NCBI GenBank assembly: GCA_029335875.2
Contig: JARJMZ020000035.1
Coordinates: forward strand, 37,878-101,877
From: Thermoprotei archaeon
Lineage (GTDB): Archaea > Thermoproteota > Thermoprotei_A > Sulfolobales > Acidilobaceae
Direction: 5' to 3'
DNA: 64,000 nucleotides
Made by a program: the position numbers and the translations under genes. Below the pieces are notes generated by a model. The model was not told where the DNA came from. It did no database searches and saw only the letters and a program-made list of their open reading frames with translations. Positions 43,858 through 53,129 of this stretch are shown in pieces. Positions within the stretch are counted from its first letter, which is position 1, and each line of letters begins with the position of its first letter.

Positions 43858-44360
43858 TGTAGAGTCTCCCTCTTTTCCCTCCTAACCCTACAGTTAACAG
43901 CTATTAAAGCGATGCCCTCCCCATACTTTCCCCCTTTCAAGGTAACTACTATAGCTTTCCCCAGGCCCTCCACGTTAATATCATACAGTTTTAGGTCAAC
44001 GTCCTCCCCAATACTCAGTAGTTCAATGACTTCAGGGTTATAGATCTCCGTAGACCCCACTATTATAGTGCTTCCAGCTCTCACTATAGCTTCACTACTC
44101 TCTGAGGAAGCGGCGCCCGCCAACCTCCTCACATACTCCTCGCCCGCAGTAGCGTAGAGGCATTCACTTAGAACTATCAAAGGCACTGGACCCTCCGGGG
44201 ACTCTGCAACCAGGAGGGATAAGCTTGAGTGGTGGCACACTATATGCCCCTCCTCCACGTCTATAGCTGGGTGTATAGACAGGAAATCCTCTAGGATCGG
44301 GCCCGGTATCACAGCCTTCTCCCCAAGTTTCACCCGAACACCCCTATTCAAGGGAGCCAC
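43851..44360 (-). CDS. Unknown protein
   Basis: A 169-aa soluble protein of unknown family, mostly beta-strands with repeated hydrophobic short strands (VKLGEKAVIPGPILEDF, IVCHHSSLSLLVAE, AIVVTLKGGKYGEGIALIAVN). Two cysteines. It overlaps serK by 7 nt tail-to-tail. It has no signal sequence or membrane segment. The HHSS motif at 43-46 is noticeable but not assignable. Confidence 0.6.
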   Translation of the reverse strand: MAPLNRGVRVKLGEKAVIPGPILEDFLSIHPAIDVEEGHIVCHHSSLSLLVAESPEGPVPLIVLSECLYATAGEEYVRRLAGAASSESSEAIVRAGSTIIVGSTEIYNPEVIELLSIGEDVDLKLYDINVEGLGKAIVVTLKGGKYGEGIALIAVNCRVRREKRETLHY

Positions 44361-44464
44361 CGTTATATATGGAGCCTAGTAGAGCCTTAAGACTTATTCA
44401 GGTAAAGCTCGAGCAACCGTGATTTACACGCTCTCCACAACAGCCGAGAGGATCATGAAATGTG

Positions 44465-44480
44465 GGGGGCGAAAGCCCCC
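44465..44480. other. Strong GNRA-type hairpin GGGGGC-GAAA-GCCCCC
   Basis: A perfect 6-bp G/C stem with a GAAA tetraloop on the plus strand, in the 196-nt gap between the unknown gene (start 44360) and the Lon-like gene (stop 44557). It could be part of a small RNA or a 3' end structure of the Lon-like transcript on the minus strand; no box C/D or other motif was found with it. Confidence 0.35.
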
Positions 44481-44556
44481 GCAAGCCTTAAGGGTTGAAG
44501 GGATAGTGTTAGGGCCTCGGTAATGTGGTATTGTTAAGGTCTGTTAGTGGGGGGCG

Positions 44557-46407
44557 CTATGTTTTGGCTGCGATTTTTCTTTGGATTATTGTTGTGGCTG
44601 TGAATATGAGAGCTACTAATATTGCTATGAGAGATAATGCTGTCAGGGTTTTGCCCAGGCTTTCTAAAGCTATGTTTATGAAGTTTTGGAACGCCCCCCT
44701 CTCCGATACTCCTACTGTGGAGGTTTCCGGTTTCGCTATCACGACTTTCTCCGGCTCTGTCTTTGTATATTCCCGTTTTCCCGCCTCTAAGAGTGTTGAT
44801 ATCCAGGCTGTTATTAGGCTTTCAGCGGCTAGGGTGAAGCTTTCCAGGCTCTTGGAGGCGAGGGCTTGAGATGGGGCTAGTATTGATGGGGCTCGTGATG
44901 CTGTCTTTAGAGCCTCCTCTGCTATGTAGCCTAGCACCTCCCTCTTCCCCAGGGCTTCATGTATTCCGGCTGTTATCATTGATATGGAGGCTGCTGAGAG
45001 GTAGAGGGATGCTATGGGGTCCTTGGTTGCCATAGCTGTAGTCGTCATCATCAGGGCCTCTCTTGGAGGCGATCCCAGGCCCGCCTCACTGAATATCTGT
45101 ACTGCGTATGCTGAGAGGCTTCTAGCTGTCGCCGTTAAGAACTGCGATAGTTTGGCGAGCGTCTCAACGTCTACTTTGACGCCGGCCGGCTCGACTTTAT
45201 CCAGGATTATGTTGGCGAACTTCGCCTCCCAGTATGCTCTGGATAGTGATGTGAGGTCTACGTTATTGGACTGCGTGATGCTAGAGTTTAATAGCATGGC
45301 TGAAGTCCAAGAGAGCACATAAGCTAGGCCTTTAAACTCAACTATAGCTAGGTCTGTGTTGTTGAGGCTTGAATATTTAGAGTTGAAGGCTGCCAGCTCC
45401 TCGTTCACCTCGTTGACGATAATGTTAACGTCGAACTCCCCATTGTAAGCTTTGTAAACCCACAGGTTTGCCTGAGCTGCGATTGCAGCTTCCAGGGCTG
45501 CTAGTGCTGCCGCATAGTATAGCTGGGATTCAGCCAGGTTTAGAGCCTTGCTTAGCATCAGCTGAGCTTTGTCTACTAGGCTCTTAGAAGCCTGCTTTCC
45601 CTTAGACTCCTCAATTAAAGCCTTGGAGAGGGCTGCTACTTCCTCAAACACAGACTTGATCACTGGACTCTCCCTTAAACTGCTACCCGATCCTTCCCAG
45701 GCGAGCTCCCTACCAGTCACTATACTATAGACATCCCTGAGGCTTAAGGCCTCGCGCACCCTAACCCCATATTTTCCGCCGAGCTCTTCGAGGTTCACCG
45801 TTTCCGGCTTCACTGTTATGAAAACGAAGGGCCCCTTACTAACAACAACCCTAGTGTAGTAGGTGTAGTTAAGCTGACCGTAGGGCACTATGAACGTCTT
45901 CCCCCCAGCCCCGGCCGTAGCTTCAAGCTTCTCCTTAAGGCCCCCGACAGGCCCTATAGTTAAGTCGGGGTTGATCATTCCCGTAACTATGAAATCCCTT
46001 TCACACCGCCACCCCTCCAATGCTAGGAGGACCCCTAGAGCCATGGCAGCCCCGGCGCTCGGGCCCCCAATGATTATCGATGGAGCGTCAACTATAAAGT
46101 AGTAGTCGTAGCCTAACGGGTTAAAGCCTAGAAGCATTGAGGCCGCCAACACAGCTATCCTAGCAGCCCCCTGAACGTCTACATCAGTGGCGGGGCTTGT
46201 GGAAACGAATATTAAGCCCGACCCGGGGCTTACAACCCTCACTGTCAACTCTCCCACAACGCCTCCACCACTAGAAGCTACAGCTGCAATGTTTAGAGAA
46301 CACTCGAACAAAGCTTGACCGCTTTGAGCAACTGGAACTAGAGACCCCAACATTAAAACAGCAACAAACAGTAGTGGGGTTAAAGGCACTCTTACCAAAG
46401 CTTCCAC
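44557..46407 (-). CDS. Secreted, membrane-anchored Lon-type (S16) protease domain protein
   Basis: A 616-aa protein with an N-terminal signal sequence (LTPLLFVAVLMLGSLVPVAQ), an S16 peptidase domain (about 35-230) and a long helical region, ending in a C-terminal transmembrane helix (TLTALSLIAILVALIFTATT) and a short basic tail. The S16 catalytic dyad is intact: Ser117 in GGPSAGAAMALG and Lys160 in GPVGGLKEKLEATAGAGGK. There is no AAA+ ATPase domain, so it is not LonB; protease activity outside the cell or in the pseudoperiplasm would be ATP-independent. GTG start. The coding strand is G/T-rich at the 5' end and very A/C-rich at the 3' end. Confidence 0.85.
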   Translation of the reverse strand: MEALVRVPLTPLLFVAVLMLGSLVPVAQSGQALFECSLNIAAVASSGGGVVGELTVRVVSPGSGLIFVSTSPATDVDVQGAARIAVLAASMLLGFNPLGYDYYFIVDAPSIIIGGPSAGAAMALGVLLALEGWRCERDFIVTGMINPDLTIGPVGGLKEKLEATAGAGGKTFIVPYGQLNYTYYTRVVVSKGPFVFITVKPETVNLEELGGKYGVRVREALSLRDVYSIVTGRELAWEGSGSSLRESPVIKSVFEEVAALSKALIEESKGKQASKSLVDKAQLMLSKALNLAESQLYYAAALAALEAAIAAQANLWVYKAYNGEFDVNIIVNEVNEELAAFNSKYSSLNNTDLAIVEFKGLAYVLSWTSAMLLNSSITQSNNVDLTSLSRAYWEAKFANIILDKVEPAGVKVDVETLAKLSQFLTATARSLSAYAVQIFSEAGLGSPPREALMMTTTAMATKDPIASLYLSAASISMITAGIHEALGKREVLGYIAEEALKTASRAPSILAPSQALASKSLESFTLAAESLITAWISTLLEAGKREYTKTEPEKVVIAKPETSTVGVSERGAFQNFINIALESLGKTLTALSLIAILVALIFTATTIIQRKIAAKT

Positions 46408-46582
46408 ACCAAAAGCTACCGGGGGCCAAGCAATTAAAATAGTTTGCTCACCAAACGTTAACCTGCCAGGAGGGTCTTAAATGGAGGCCGCCCCCTATCT
46501 ATGTGGAGGATTTATACGCTTAAAGGACTTAGGGTTGTCGTTAAACTCCCCGGTTTACGCGTAAATATGTTGGCTAAAGGTT

Positions 46583-47605
46583 TTGAACTACACTGGAGCC
46601 CCTCTATATTTGGGGGTTGGGTGTTTGGAGCTTGTTAAGGGTTTGAACATATACACTTACGATGAGATATTAGAGAAGGTTAGGGGCTCCTATGGGCGTG
46701 CTAGGGGGGTTGAGGGTAAACTTCAGGCTGTCAGGGATATTATAGTTTCTAGGACTGAGGATGTCGAGAAGCTGGCTTCCCTACTCGAAGGTTTGCACGG
46801 CTTCTACTGGAGGCTTGTTGAGGTCGAGTTTGACAGGGGCGAGATTGAAGGGGCTGTCAGATGTGTGAGGAAGGCTAGGTTTATGGTTGACAAGCTCTGG
46901 GGGAGGTATCGTTACATTGCCATGGCGGCGGGCGGGGAGAGGGGGTTTGTGAGGGAGGGTGTTGGGAGGATGCTTTCTCTAGTTAAGAGGTGTCGTAGGG
47001 GTCTCCTGGTTCTCAAGAACCTGGTTGTTTTCCTCCAGGGGCTCCCCTCCATTAACCCTGAAGAGCCCATAGTCATAGTTGCCGGGCCTCCTAATGCTGG
47101 AAAATCTACATTCGTTAGGAGCGTCTCCACAGCGAAGCCTGAGGTGGCCAACTACCCCTTTACGACAAAACAGGTTACAGTGGGTCATAGGGATTATGGG
47201 GTGTTTAGGGTTCAGGTTATAGACACCCCGGGGCTCCTGGACAGGCCTGTTGAGGAGATGAACCCCATAGAGAGGAGGGCTGCAGCGGCCTTGAGCGAGC
47301 TTAGGGGCACTGTAATATTCATGTTAGACCCTACGCGGGGCTCCTATATGAGCCTTGAGAGGCAGGTTAGAGTGGCTTGGGGTGTTTGGGGTTTAATAGG
47401 GGGGAAGCCCTTGTATGTTGTTGTCAACAAGGTTGATATTGCTGACAGCCTGGAGCTTGAGAGTGCTCTGAGGGCGGCTTCAGACCTTGTGGGGAGGGGT
47501 TTGGCTTCCGGCGTCTATACTGTGAAGGCTGTTGATAGGGATAGCGCCTCTAAAATCCTAGATGACATAGTTGCTAAAGAGTTCACAGGTTACTTTAAAG
47601 TTTAA
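46583..47605 (+). CDS. Nog1-like GTP-binding protein
   Basis: A 340-aa GTPase of the OBG/NOG1 group, probably acting in large ribosomal subunit assembly. The N-terminal helical domain is about 165 residues. The G1 motif is GPPNAGKSTF, followed by ANYPFTTKQVTVGHR (G2-type), G3 DTPGLLDRP with EEMNPIERRA, and G4 VNKVD. The TTG start is uncertain, as the first 20 residues look unlike the family. It ends 35 nt inside the longest reading frame of nadM, but that gene probably starts later. Confidence 0.85.
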   Translation: MNYTGAPLYLGVGCLELVKGLNIYTYDEILEKVRGSYGRARGVEGKLQAVRDIIVSRTEDVEKLASLLEGLHGFYWRLVEVEFDRGEIEGAVRCVRKARFMVDKLWGRYRYIAMAAGGERGFVREGVGRMLSLVKRCRRGLLVLKNLVVFLQGLPSINPEEPIVIVAGPPNAGKSTFVRSVSTAKPEVANYPFTTKQVTVGHRDYGVFRVQVIDTPGLLDRPVEEMNPIERRAAAALSELRGTVIFMLDPTRGSYMSLERQVRVAWGVWGLIGGKPLYVVVNKVDIADSLELESALRAASDLVGRGLASGVYTVKAVDRDSASKILDDIVAKEFTGYFKV

Positions 47606-47642
47606 TAGTTTATTTTTAAAACAGTTTAGGGGGAATGAGCCT

Positions 47643-48188
47643 TTGGCAGCGTATAGTAGGCTAGTAGTCCCCGGGAGGTTTCAGCCCCCACACTACGGGC
47701 ATATAAGCACTATAAAGTATGCTCTAAAACATGCGGAGGAGGCTATAGTGGCGATAGGCTCCGCTCAAGAGTCTTTCACTTTCAAAAACCCCTTGACCGC
47801 CGGGGAGAGGATAGTGCTTCTAAGGAAGGCTCTCAGAGCGGAGCTAGACGCCGACTACGATAGAATCTACATAGTGCCCGTAGTGGACATTCAAATGCAC
47901 AAGCTATGGGTCCAACATCTTAGGGCGCTCCTGCCACCTTTCGACGGCGTAGTCTCCGGTAACGAGCTCGTGCTCCTACTCTTCGAGGATGCGGGCCTCG
48001 CAGCTTTAAAGCCCCCCATGTATAAGCCTGAAGTGTGTAATGGGACCCTGATAAGGAAACTAGCTTTAGACGGGAAAGTGTGGTGGGAGTGCGTGCCGGA
48101 GTCTATAAGGGGGGACCTTGAAGCTATGGGGTTCACGTCCAGGCTTAAGAGGATAGTGAGGGGTAACCTTGAGGCTAGTGGAGATTGA
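47643..48188 (+). CDS. nadM: Nicotinamide-mononucleotide adenylyltransferase
   Basis: Makes NAD+ from NMN and ATP, archaeal NadM type. The nucleotidyl-transferase HxGH motif is [10 protein letters not shown], and the second motif NGTLIRKL replaces the classic ISxTxxR. The longest frame opens at 47571, but TTG at 47643 ([13 protein letters not shown]), 9 nt after a GGGGG ribosome-binding site, gives the usual 182-aa length. The gene overlaps rtcA by 20 nt, so nog1-like, nadM and rtcA look like one operon. Confidence 0.92.
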   Translation: MAAYSRLVVPGRFQPPHYGHISTIKYALKHAEEAIVAIGSAQESFTFKNPLTAGERIVLLRKALRAELDADYDRIYIVPVVDIQMHKLWVQHLRALLPPFDGVVSGNELVLLLFEDAGLAALKPPMYKPEVCNGTLIRKLALDGKVWWECVPESIRGDLEAMGFTSRLKRIVRGNLEASGD

Positions 48189-49239
48189 CGGTTCAATGGG
48201 GGAGGGCGGGGGCCAGATACTTAGGACTGCCATCTCGCTATCAGCGGTTACCGGGAAACCTGTGAGAATATATAATATTAGGGTTAAGAGGGAAAACCCG
48301 GGGCTCAGGCCCCAACATTTAACAGCAGTTAAAGCCATATCATCAATATGCAACGCTAGAGTTAAAGGTGCCGAGGTCGGCAGTTTAACCCTAGAATTCT
48401 ATCCTGGAGAGGTTAAGGGGGGAAGCTACTTCTTCGACGTTGGGACTGCGGGCAGCATACCTTTGGTTTTGCAGGCGCTCCTCCCGGTGCTAGCCTTTTC
48501 CAGGGGCCCCATAACGGTTAGGGTGAGGGGGGGGACTGACGTGCCCATGGCCCCCACAATAGACTATATTAGGGAGGTGTTGAGGAGGCTCACGCTAATG
48601 CTGGGCTTCAACTTCGAGGTTAAAGTTAAGGTGAGGGGACACTACCCTAAAGGCGGCGGGATAGTAACTGTGAGTGTTGACGAGGCCCCAGGCTCCTTCA
48701 AGCCTAGAGACTTCACTGAGAGAGGGGGCTTAGTGTCCCTCCACGTTAGAAGCCATGCTGTGAGACTCCCAAAACATGTAGCGGAGAGGCAAGCCAGCTC
48801 TGCGGCTTCAATACTCAGGTCAAGGCTCAAAGTAGAGCCCAACGTTGACCTCGAATACTATGAGGCCCACAAAGACCCCCACCTAGGCCCCGGAAGCGGG
48901 ATAACCATATGGGCAATATATAGGGGGACAGTGCTGGGCTCCGACAGTCTCGGAGCCCCGGGTAAGAGGGCTGAAATAGTGGGTGAAGAGGCTGCTAGGA
49001 GGCTCGTGGAAGACGTGGAGACGGGAGCATCCCTAGACAGGCACGCCTCAGACATGATACCAGTATACCTAGCACTAGCCCCGGGAACCTCGACCATATA
49101 CGGGGCTAAACTCACAACACACGCATACACGATACTGGAACTCCTCAAGCTAATCAATGAAAACTACAACTATGAAATAATTGAGGGCGGGGTAGGCAGG
49201 GCTTTCAAAGCACTAATAAAAGGAGCCCCCCCAGTGTAG
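48169..49239 (+). CDS. rtcA: RNA 3'-terminal phosphate cyclase
   Basis: Converts RNA 3'-phosphates to 2',3'-cyclic phosphates through an adenylated enzyme histidine. The 356-aa protein has the N-terminal [27 protein letters not shown], the [15 protein letters not shown] segment and the adenylation site DRHASDMI near the C-terminus. The TTG start lies within nadM; GTG at 48178 is the alternative and gives the usual N-terminus. No rtcB-like ligase is next to it. Confidence 0.93.
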   Translation: MRLVEIDGSMGEGGGQILRTAISLSAVTGKPVRIYNIRVKRENPGLRPQHLTAVKAISSICNARVKGAEVGSLTLEFYPGEVKGGSYFFDVGTAGSIPLVLQALLPVLAFSRGPITVRVRGGTDVPMAPTIDYIREVLRRLTLMLGFNFEVKVKVRGHYPKGGGIVTVSVDEAPGSFKPRDFTERGGLVSLHVRSHAVRLPKHVAERQASSAASILRSRLKVEPNVDLEYYEAHKDPHLGPGSGITIWAIYRGTVLGSDSLGAPGKRAEIVGEEAARRLVEDVETGASLDRHASDMIPVYLALAPGTSTIYGAKLTTHAYTILELLKLINENYNYEIIEGGVGRAFKALIKGAPPV

Positions 49240-49430
49240 ACGCTCCTCTAAAAACCTGGAACACCGAAAACCTATAAGATAAAAACGTTCTCGAGAGGGG
49301 TGCATGAGGCGAGCAGCACTAAAATAGTTTTATAGTGTTATATGTTAGTTTCAGCGTGGCCTGGGGGCCTGGGGGAGCCCGTTACGGTCATTGTTTTAAC
49401 TGTTACTCTCACTTATAACACTAGGGTGTA

Positions 49431-50021
49431 ATGCTAGTGATATGTAGGTTTTGCGGCTCCACAGCTATAGTTTGGGATAGTGTTTTAGGCGTTACTGTAT
49501 GCAGCTCCTGCGGCTCTATTGTTGAGGAGAACGCTGTTGATGATGGGGCTTCCAGCCTTCACGGTTTTGGGGTTGTAAAGGCTAGGGGTAGGCTCGCCTC
49601 TCGGGCTCCCGCAGTTCTAGGTTCAAGGCTTGAGAGCCCCGCTAATAGGAGGGCTTTAAACCTTATTAGGGGGAGTAGTGTGGTTAGGGAGGTTAAAGCC
49701 CTTGTTGACGGGGTTCCGACTCTCAAGTCTAGGACTTTAAGGGTTAGGGTTGCCCTAGCCCTCTACCTCATATGCAGGTCTCTAGGCTATTCTAAGGCTA
49801 AGTCTAGGCTCTACGCTTCTAGGGCTGTCGGGGTTTCCGAGAGGAGTGTTGCGAGCGTGGAGGCTAAGCACCCAATAGTTGAGGGTAGGCTTTTAGCAGC
49901 GGTTAGAGATAGGCTGGCCGGGAGGAGGGGAGGGTCTATAATGTTCGAGATACTTGAAGGCCGGTTAACGGGCAGGAAGCTATCTCATGTAGAGAGAGAG
50001 CCTCAAGAGGTTGAGCTCTAG
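49431..50021 (+). CDS. Truncated TFB-like factor (zinc ribbon plus one helical domain)
   Basis: A 196-aa protein starting with a TFB/TFIIB-type zinc ribbon, C5-x2-C8 and C24-x2-C27 (MLVICRFCGSTAIVWDSV, TVCSSCGSIVEE). The B-finger region is shortened. It is followed by a single cyclin-like helical block (VREVKALVDGVPTLKSRTL, LALYLICRSLGYSKAKSRLY), where full TFB has two. It may modulate transcription initiation like TFB3-type factors, but is not an obvious orthologue. Its last 42 nt overlap the convergent DHH gene. A TTATAACAC box lies close before the ATG. Confidence 0.75.
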   Translation: MLVICRFCGSTAIVWDSVLGVTVCSSCGSIVEENAVDDGASSLHGFGVVKARGRLASRAPAVLGSRLESPANRRALNLIRGSSVVREVKALVDGVPTLKSRTLRVRVALALYLICRSLGYSKAKSRLYASRAVGVSERSVASVEAKHPIVEGRLLAAVRDRLAGRRGGSIMFEILEGRLTGRKLSHVEREPQEVEL

Positions 50022-51002
50022 GTCTTTCAATGAAACGTTCTTGGAAAGCTTGCCCACAGCTATGTTACTGTGACCCCCCCTATCCTCTACTAGGCCTAGA
50101 GCGTAGAGCATGTCTATGAGCCTCCCAGCCTCCCCCCTAGACGATCTTATGATGACGAGCGTTATCCCATCGCTCCTATCAGTTAAGAGGACTACAGGCT
50201 CGCCGACAATCTTGTGTACGGCTGAGGCTAAAGCTGAAGCCCCTCTCCCGCTCCATTTACCCCTAGCATCTATGAATCTTAAATAGCCAATCTTCCTGGC
50301 TGACATGGCGAAGCTCATAGCTATATCTCTAAGCTCCTCGTCAGCCTCCTTTGAAACCCTTAAACTCTCATCTACAAGCCCCGGCGTCTCCTTGCCTAGG
50401 AGTAGCTCGATCTCATCAAAGGGGATGGGGTCAGCGAGCCACCTGACATACTTGCACCAGATGTCGGGGCTTTTAGTTCTGTTGAGGTGCTTTGATATCG
50501 CTATAACGAGCTTCACCACCCCCTCGCTCGCCGAGGTCCTCTTACCGCCTTCTATTGCTGTGACAGCTTCTATGAAAAGCTTTAGCCTCGGAGTTATCTT
50601 TATGCCGAGCTTCTCCAGGAAGTTTTTTATTATAAGCGATGTCGACGTTGAGCCGGAAACCACTATGCCCCCATAAGTCCTCTCGATATGCTCTATGTTC
50701 TCCGAGGTGCTCTTGTGATGGTCGAAGTAGTAGAGTTTAAATTTACAGCCGCTATCAACCATACTCTTAAGCCCCGAATCCACATCATCAGTGAATGGTA
50801 TGTCGATCACAATAACATACTCCCAGCACTTCCCCGACACTTTATCCTTAAAACCCCTAGGCCCCGAAGGCACTAGGTCCACGTGAACCTTACCCCTAAC
50901 AGGGAAAACCCCTAATTTCTCCTGAGCATACAAGAGCTCTGCAGCAGACACGACACCGTCAGCATCCCAATCAGCTACTATGACAACACTCAACACACCC
51001 AC
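49980..51002 (-). CDS. DHH-family phosphoesterase (RecJ-like)
   Basis: A 340-aa protein with the DHH core: motif I VADWDADGVVSAAEL, motif II IDIPFTDD, motif III FDHHKSTS and, in the DHHA1-type C-terminal part, GGHSNIAVG. All metal-binding aspartates and the DHH triplet are present, so it is probably an active nuclease or phosphodiesterase (RecJ-like or nanoRNase-like) rather than the inactive GINS-associated RecJdbh. GTG or ATG start in MGVLSVVIVADWD. Its 3' end overlaps the TFB-like gene by 42 nt on the opposite strand. Confidence 0.88.
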   Translation of the reverse strand: MGVLSVVIVADWDADGVVSAAELLYAQEKLGVFPVRGKVHVDLVPSGPRGFKDKVSGKCWEYVIVIDIPFTDDVDSGLKSMVDSGCKFKLYYFDHHKSTSENIEHIERTYGGIVVSGSTSTSLIIKNFLEKLGIKITPRLKLFIEAVTAIEGGKRTSASEGVVKLVIAISKHLNRTKSPDIWCKYVRWLADPIPFDEIELLLGKETPGLVDESLRVSKEADEELRDIAMSFAMSARKIGYLRFIDARGKWSGRGASALASAVHKIVGEPVVLLTDRSDGITLVIIRSSRGEAGRLIDMLYALGLVEDRGGHSNIAVGKLSKNVSLKDLELNLLRLSLYMR

Positions 51003-51237
51003 CAGGCCTACAAGCCTTAACCTAAACCGCCATCTTAACTATAAAGATGCTTTAAACCTTAAAAACAGTAATAGAAGTTAAAGACCCTGCGAAAACATGA
51101 GATATTAACATTGATTTTAAGCGAAAACATTTACAGAAATACTTATATAAGTGTTACGTGATGCGCAGCCTTTATACGTTGACTCTCGAGCTTAACAGCC
51201 CCCCTCAAGATAAAAGAGGAACACGTGTAAAGTATGG

Positions 51238-51311
51238 TAGCGGGGGGTGGATTTGAACCACCGACCTCGGGGTTATGAGCCCCGCGGGCTGCCAGGCTGC
51301 CCTACCCCGCT
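51238..51311 (-). tRNA. Initiator tRNA-Met (CAT)
   Basis: On the minus strand: acceptor AGCGGGG/CCCCGCT with A73, giving the A1-U72 pair; D arm GGGC...GCCC; anticodon stem CGGGG/CCCCG with loop CTCATAA, so the three G-C pairs of initiators; T arm GGTGG-TTCAAAT-CCACC. 74 nt, no intron. The trailing CCA (51235-51237) is encoded. Confidence 0.96.
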
Positions 51312-51468
51312 GTCTCGCCCCGCCATTCCCATTATAGTTTAGTTTTGGGTTCAAAGTTTTTAAGGCTTATTTCAGGCTGGCTTACAGTCTTTATAAAGGT
51401 TCAAGCTCTATACTCGGTTTTAAGGTGAATGCTGGGGTTTGTATGGGGCTGGCCGCGTTTCAGCTAAT

Positions 51469-51864
51469 TTACTGGGTTTCCCTCTGTTCCAATATCTTCT
51501 TTATTATACCGGGGTTTTTGACCCTGTTTATCTCGCTTAGGGGCACGTATTCCGGTAGCGCGTACCTGGTGTGTGTTAGTTCGGCTACTTCGTTTTTTGC
51601 TTTGAGGCTTCCCAGTATTCTTCTGAGTCTATCTTCTCCTACTATGCCTCCGAATATTGTTTTGAGGTCTCTCCATGATAGGGGTTGTTTCGCCTCCTGG
51701 AGGACTACTAGTACTATCTTCTCTATGTCATCATCCACTAGGGCTGTGGCCACGCTCACATCCCCTATCTCCATAATGTTCTGCATCTCATTATACTTCT
51801 CTATGACAAGTTTCCTGAGCCTCTCCACAGCCTCCTTACTTAAAACCTTCTGTTTACTAGACAA
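51469..51864 (-). CDS. Winged-helix DNA-binding protein
   Basis: A 131-aa protein with a helical N-terminus (EAVERLRKLVIEKYNEMQN) and a winged-helix domain around KQPLSWRDLKTIFGGIVGEDRLRRILGSLKAKNEVAEL, ended by RYALPEYVPL. It resembles a transcription regulator group conserved in Desulfurococcales and Sulfolobales, but I cannot name a member. Start ATG. The A/T-rich stretch upstream (about 51885-51925) holds a TATTATAATCATTTATAAG promoter region. No partner gene is near it. Confidence 0.65.
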   Translation of the reverse strand: MSSKQKVLSKEAVERLRKLVIEKYNEMQNIMEIGDVSVATALVDDDIEKIVLVVLQEAKQPLSWRDLKTIFGGIVGEDRLRRILGSLKAKNEVAELTHTRYALPEYVPLSEINRVKNPGIIKKILEQRETQ

Positions 51865-52160
51865 GTTCTCTCCCCCATTATTAAGTTCTATTCTAAATTA
51901 TTTAAATATTATAATCATTTATAAGGGTTGTAGGCTTAGCACAAATGTTCCCCTCTTTCGCCTAGGCCCTTGCCATGGGATTCTTTAGCCCCAGAGTCTA
52001 CCGGGCACGTGAACAGTTAAAGGAAGCGTGTCTCTAACTAATACGTGCTAGACGAGCACAGCCTAATAATTGAACGTCCTCGTTTATATGGGTCATGTTT
52101 CCGCCCCCGCGCCCTCCATTGGGAGGTTGCGAGCTGGAAGCTGTGAGGGGTTTGAGGCTC

Positions 52161-52466
52161 CTAGGTTGCGCCGCCCTCCTCCACAACATTCCTCTTAAGA
52201 TTGCTTGACTTGTAGGAGAGGAGGAGTTCTAAGTCGCTTATTATACTCTTCTTTAGGATCGAGAGGAGCCTCCTTTCAACCTCGTCCTCCTCGCTCCCGC
52301 CAAGGAGAGCTAGCTTATACTCGACCCAGCTCAAGTCTGAGAGGAGCCTTTTAACTTGAAAGTCGAGTATCCTATCCAGGGACTTCTCGAAAGCCCCGCT
52401 GCCCAATGTCTCCTCAGCCCTTGAACTACTTCGTCTCAGCGGTTGTTTTAGGTTATTAAAGCCCAT
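52161..52466 (-). CDS. Unknown small helical protein
   Basis: A 101-aa protein from an ATG, without a recognised family. Helical with a charged middle (FEKSLDRILDFQVKRLLSDLSWVEYKLALLG) and a Lys/Glu-rich helix (EEDEVERRLLSILKKSIISDLELLLS). No cysteines. It lies 80 nt downstream of the 52547 gene on the same strand. Confidence 0.5.
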   Translation of the reverse strand: MGFNNLKQPLRRSSSRAEETLGSGAFEKSLDRILDFQVKRLLSDLSWVEYKLALLGGSEEDEVERRLLSILKKSIISDLELLLSYKSSNLKRNVVEEGGAT

Positions 52467-52546
52467 ATAACCCGGGTAGCACCTACTGTTTTAAATAGTT
52501 TCTATATAATCGGATTTACTTTCCCTCCCCTTTGTGGAAACGTTGT

Positions 52547-53101
52547 TTATGGGCACTGGATTGCTGCTAGCCTGGCGCATTGCGCTAGGTTTCTTAAGGC
52601 CGCCTGTATTTCTTCTTCCACGCCTTTCAAGGCAATGCTGACATAGTCGCTGTTGGCGTAAACGTCGTCAGCATCGTCTAACCTTATAGTTTTCTCTGTC
52701 GAGCTTCCCTGGGGTGTGATCATTACTATTCTCATTGTTGTACCTTGTATTGAAACACTGTAACCCCCGTGGGATATGTTGAGCCCTTCAGGCGTTATTC
52801 TTATGGAGAAAGGCCTCTTCCGGGCCTTCCAAACGCTCACATAGTCGGGGGCTTCAGCAGTCATTATGCTGGCGCAGCCTGTGTCGCAGATCTTCATTTT
52901 ACCCTCAGTGCACGAGCCTCTAGCTCTTGAAAGGCATTGGGCTCTCAAGTATAGGGTTTTACCCTGCCTGATGATCCAGTCAACCCTGACGATAATGTTT
53001 ATAATGCTGGCGGACTTAAACCCCTTCCTCGGAGCCTTCTTAAGCAAAGCCTCCAAGGTAGAGTGCGCAGAGTCAAACCCCCTAGCAGACAAATACCCCA
53101 C
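52547..53101 (-). CDS. Unknown protein
   Basis: A 184-aa protein without a recognised family. It has five or six cysteines clustered at 56-80 (QCLSRARGSCTEGKMKICDTGCAS) and two at the C-terminus (CARLAAIQC), and beta-strands in the middle (PFSIRITPEGLNISHGGYSV). GTG start with GGTGGGG before it. No membrane segment. Metal binding is possible. Confidence 0.55.
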   Translation of the reverse strand: MGYLSARGFDSAHSTLEALLKKAPRKGFKSASIINIIVRVDWIIRQGKTLYLRAQCLSRARGSCTEGKMKICDTGCASIMTAEAPDYVSVWKARKRPFSIRITPEGLNISHGGYSVSIQGTTMRIVMITPQGSSTEKTIRLDDADDVYANSDYVSIALKGVEEEIQAALRNLAQCARLAAIQCP

Positions 53102-53129
53102 CTAGGACAACAGCTTTAAATACAGGCTT

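Noticed and set aside
52040..52065. Short hairpin GTGCT/AGCAC upstream of the 52161 gene
   Set aside because: Only five base pairs, frequent by chance, without other RNA features.
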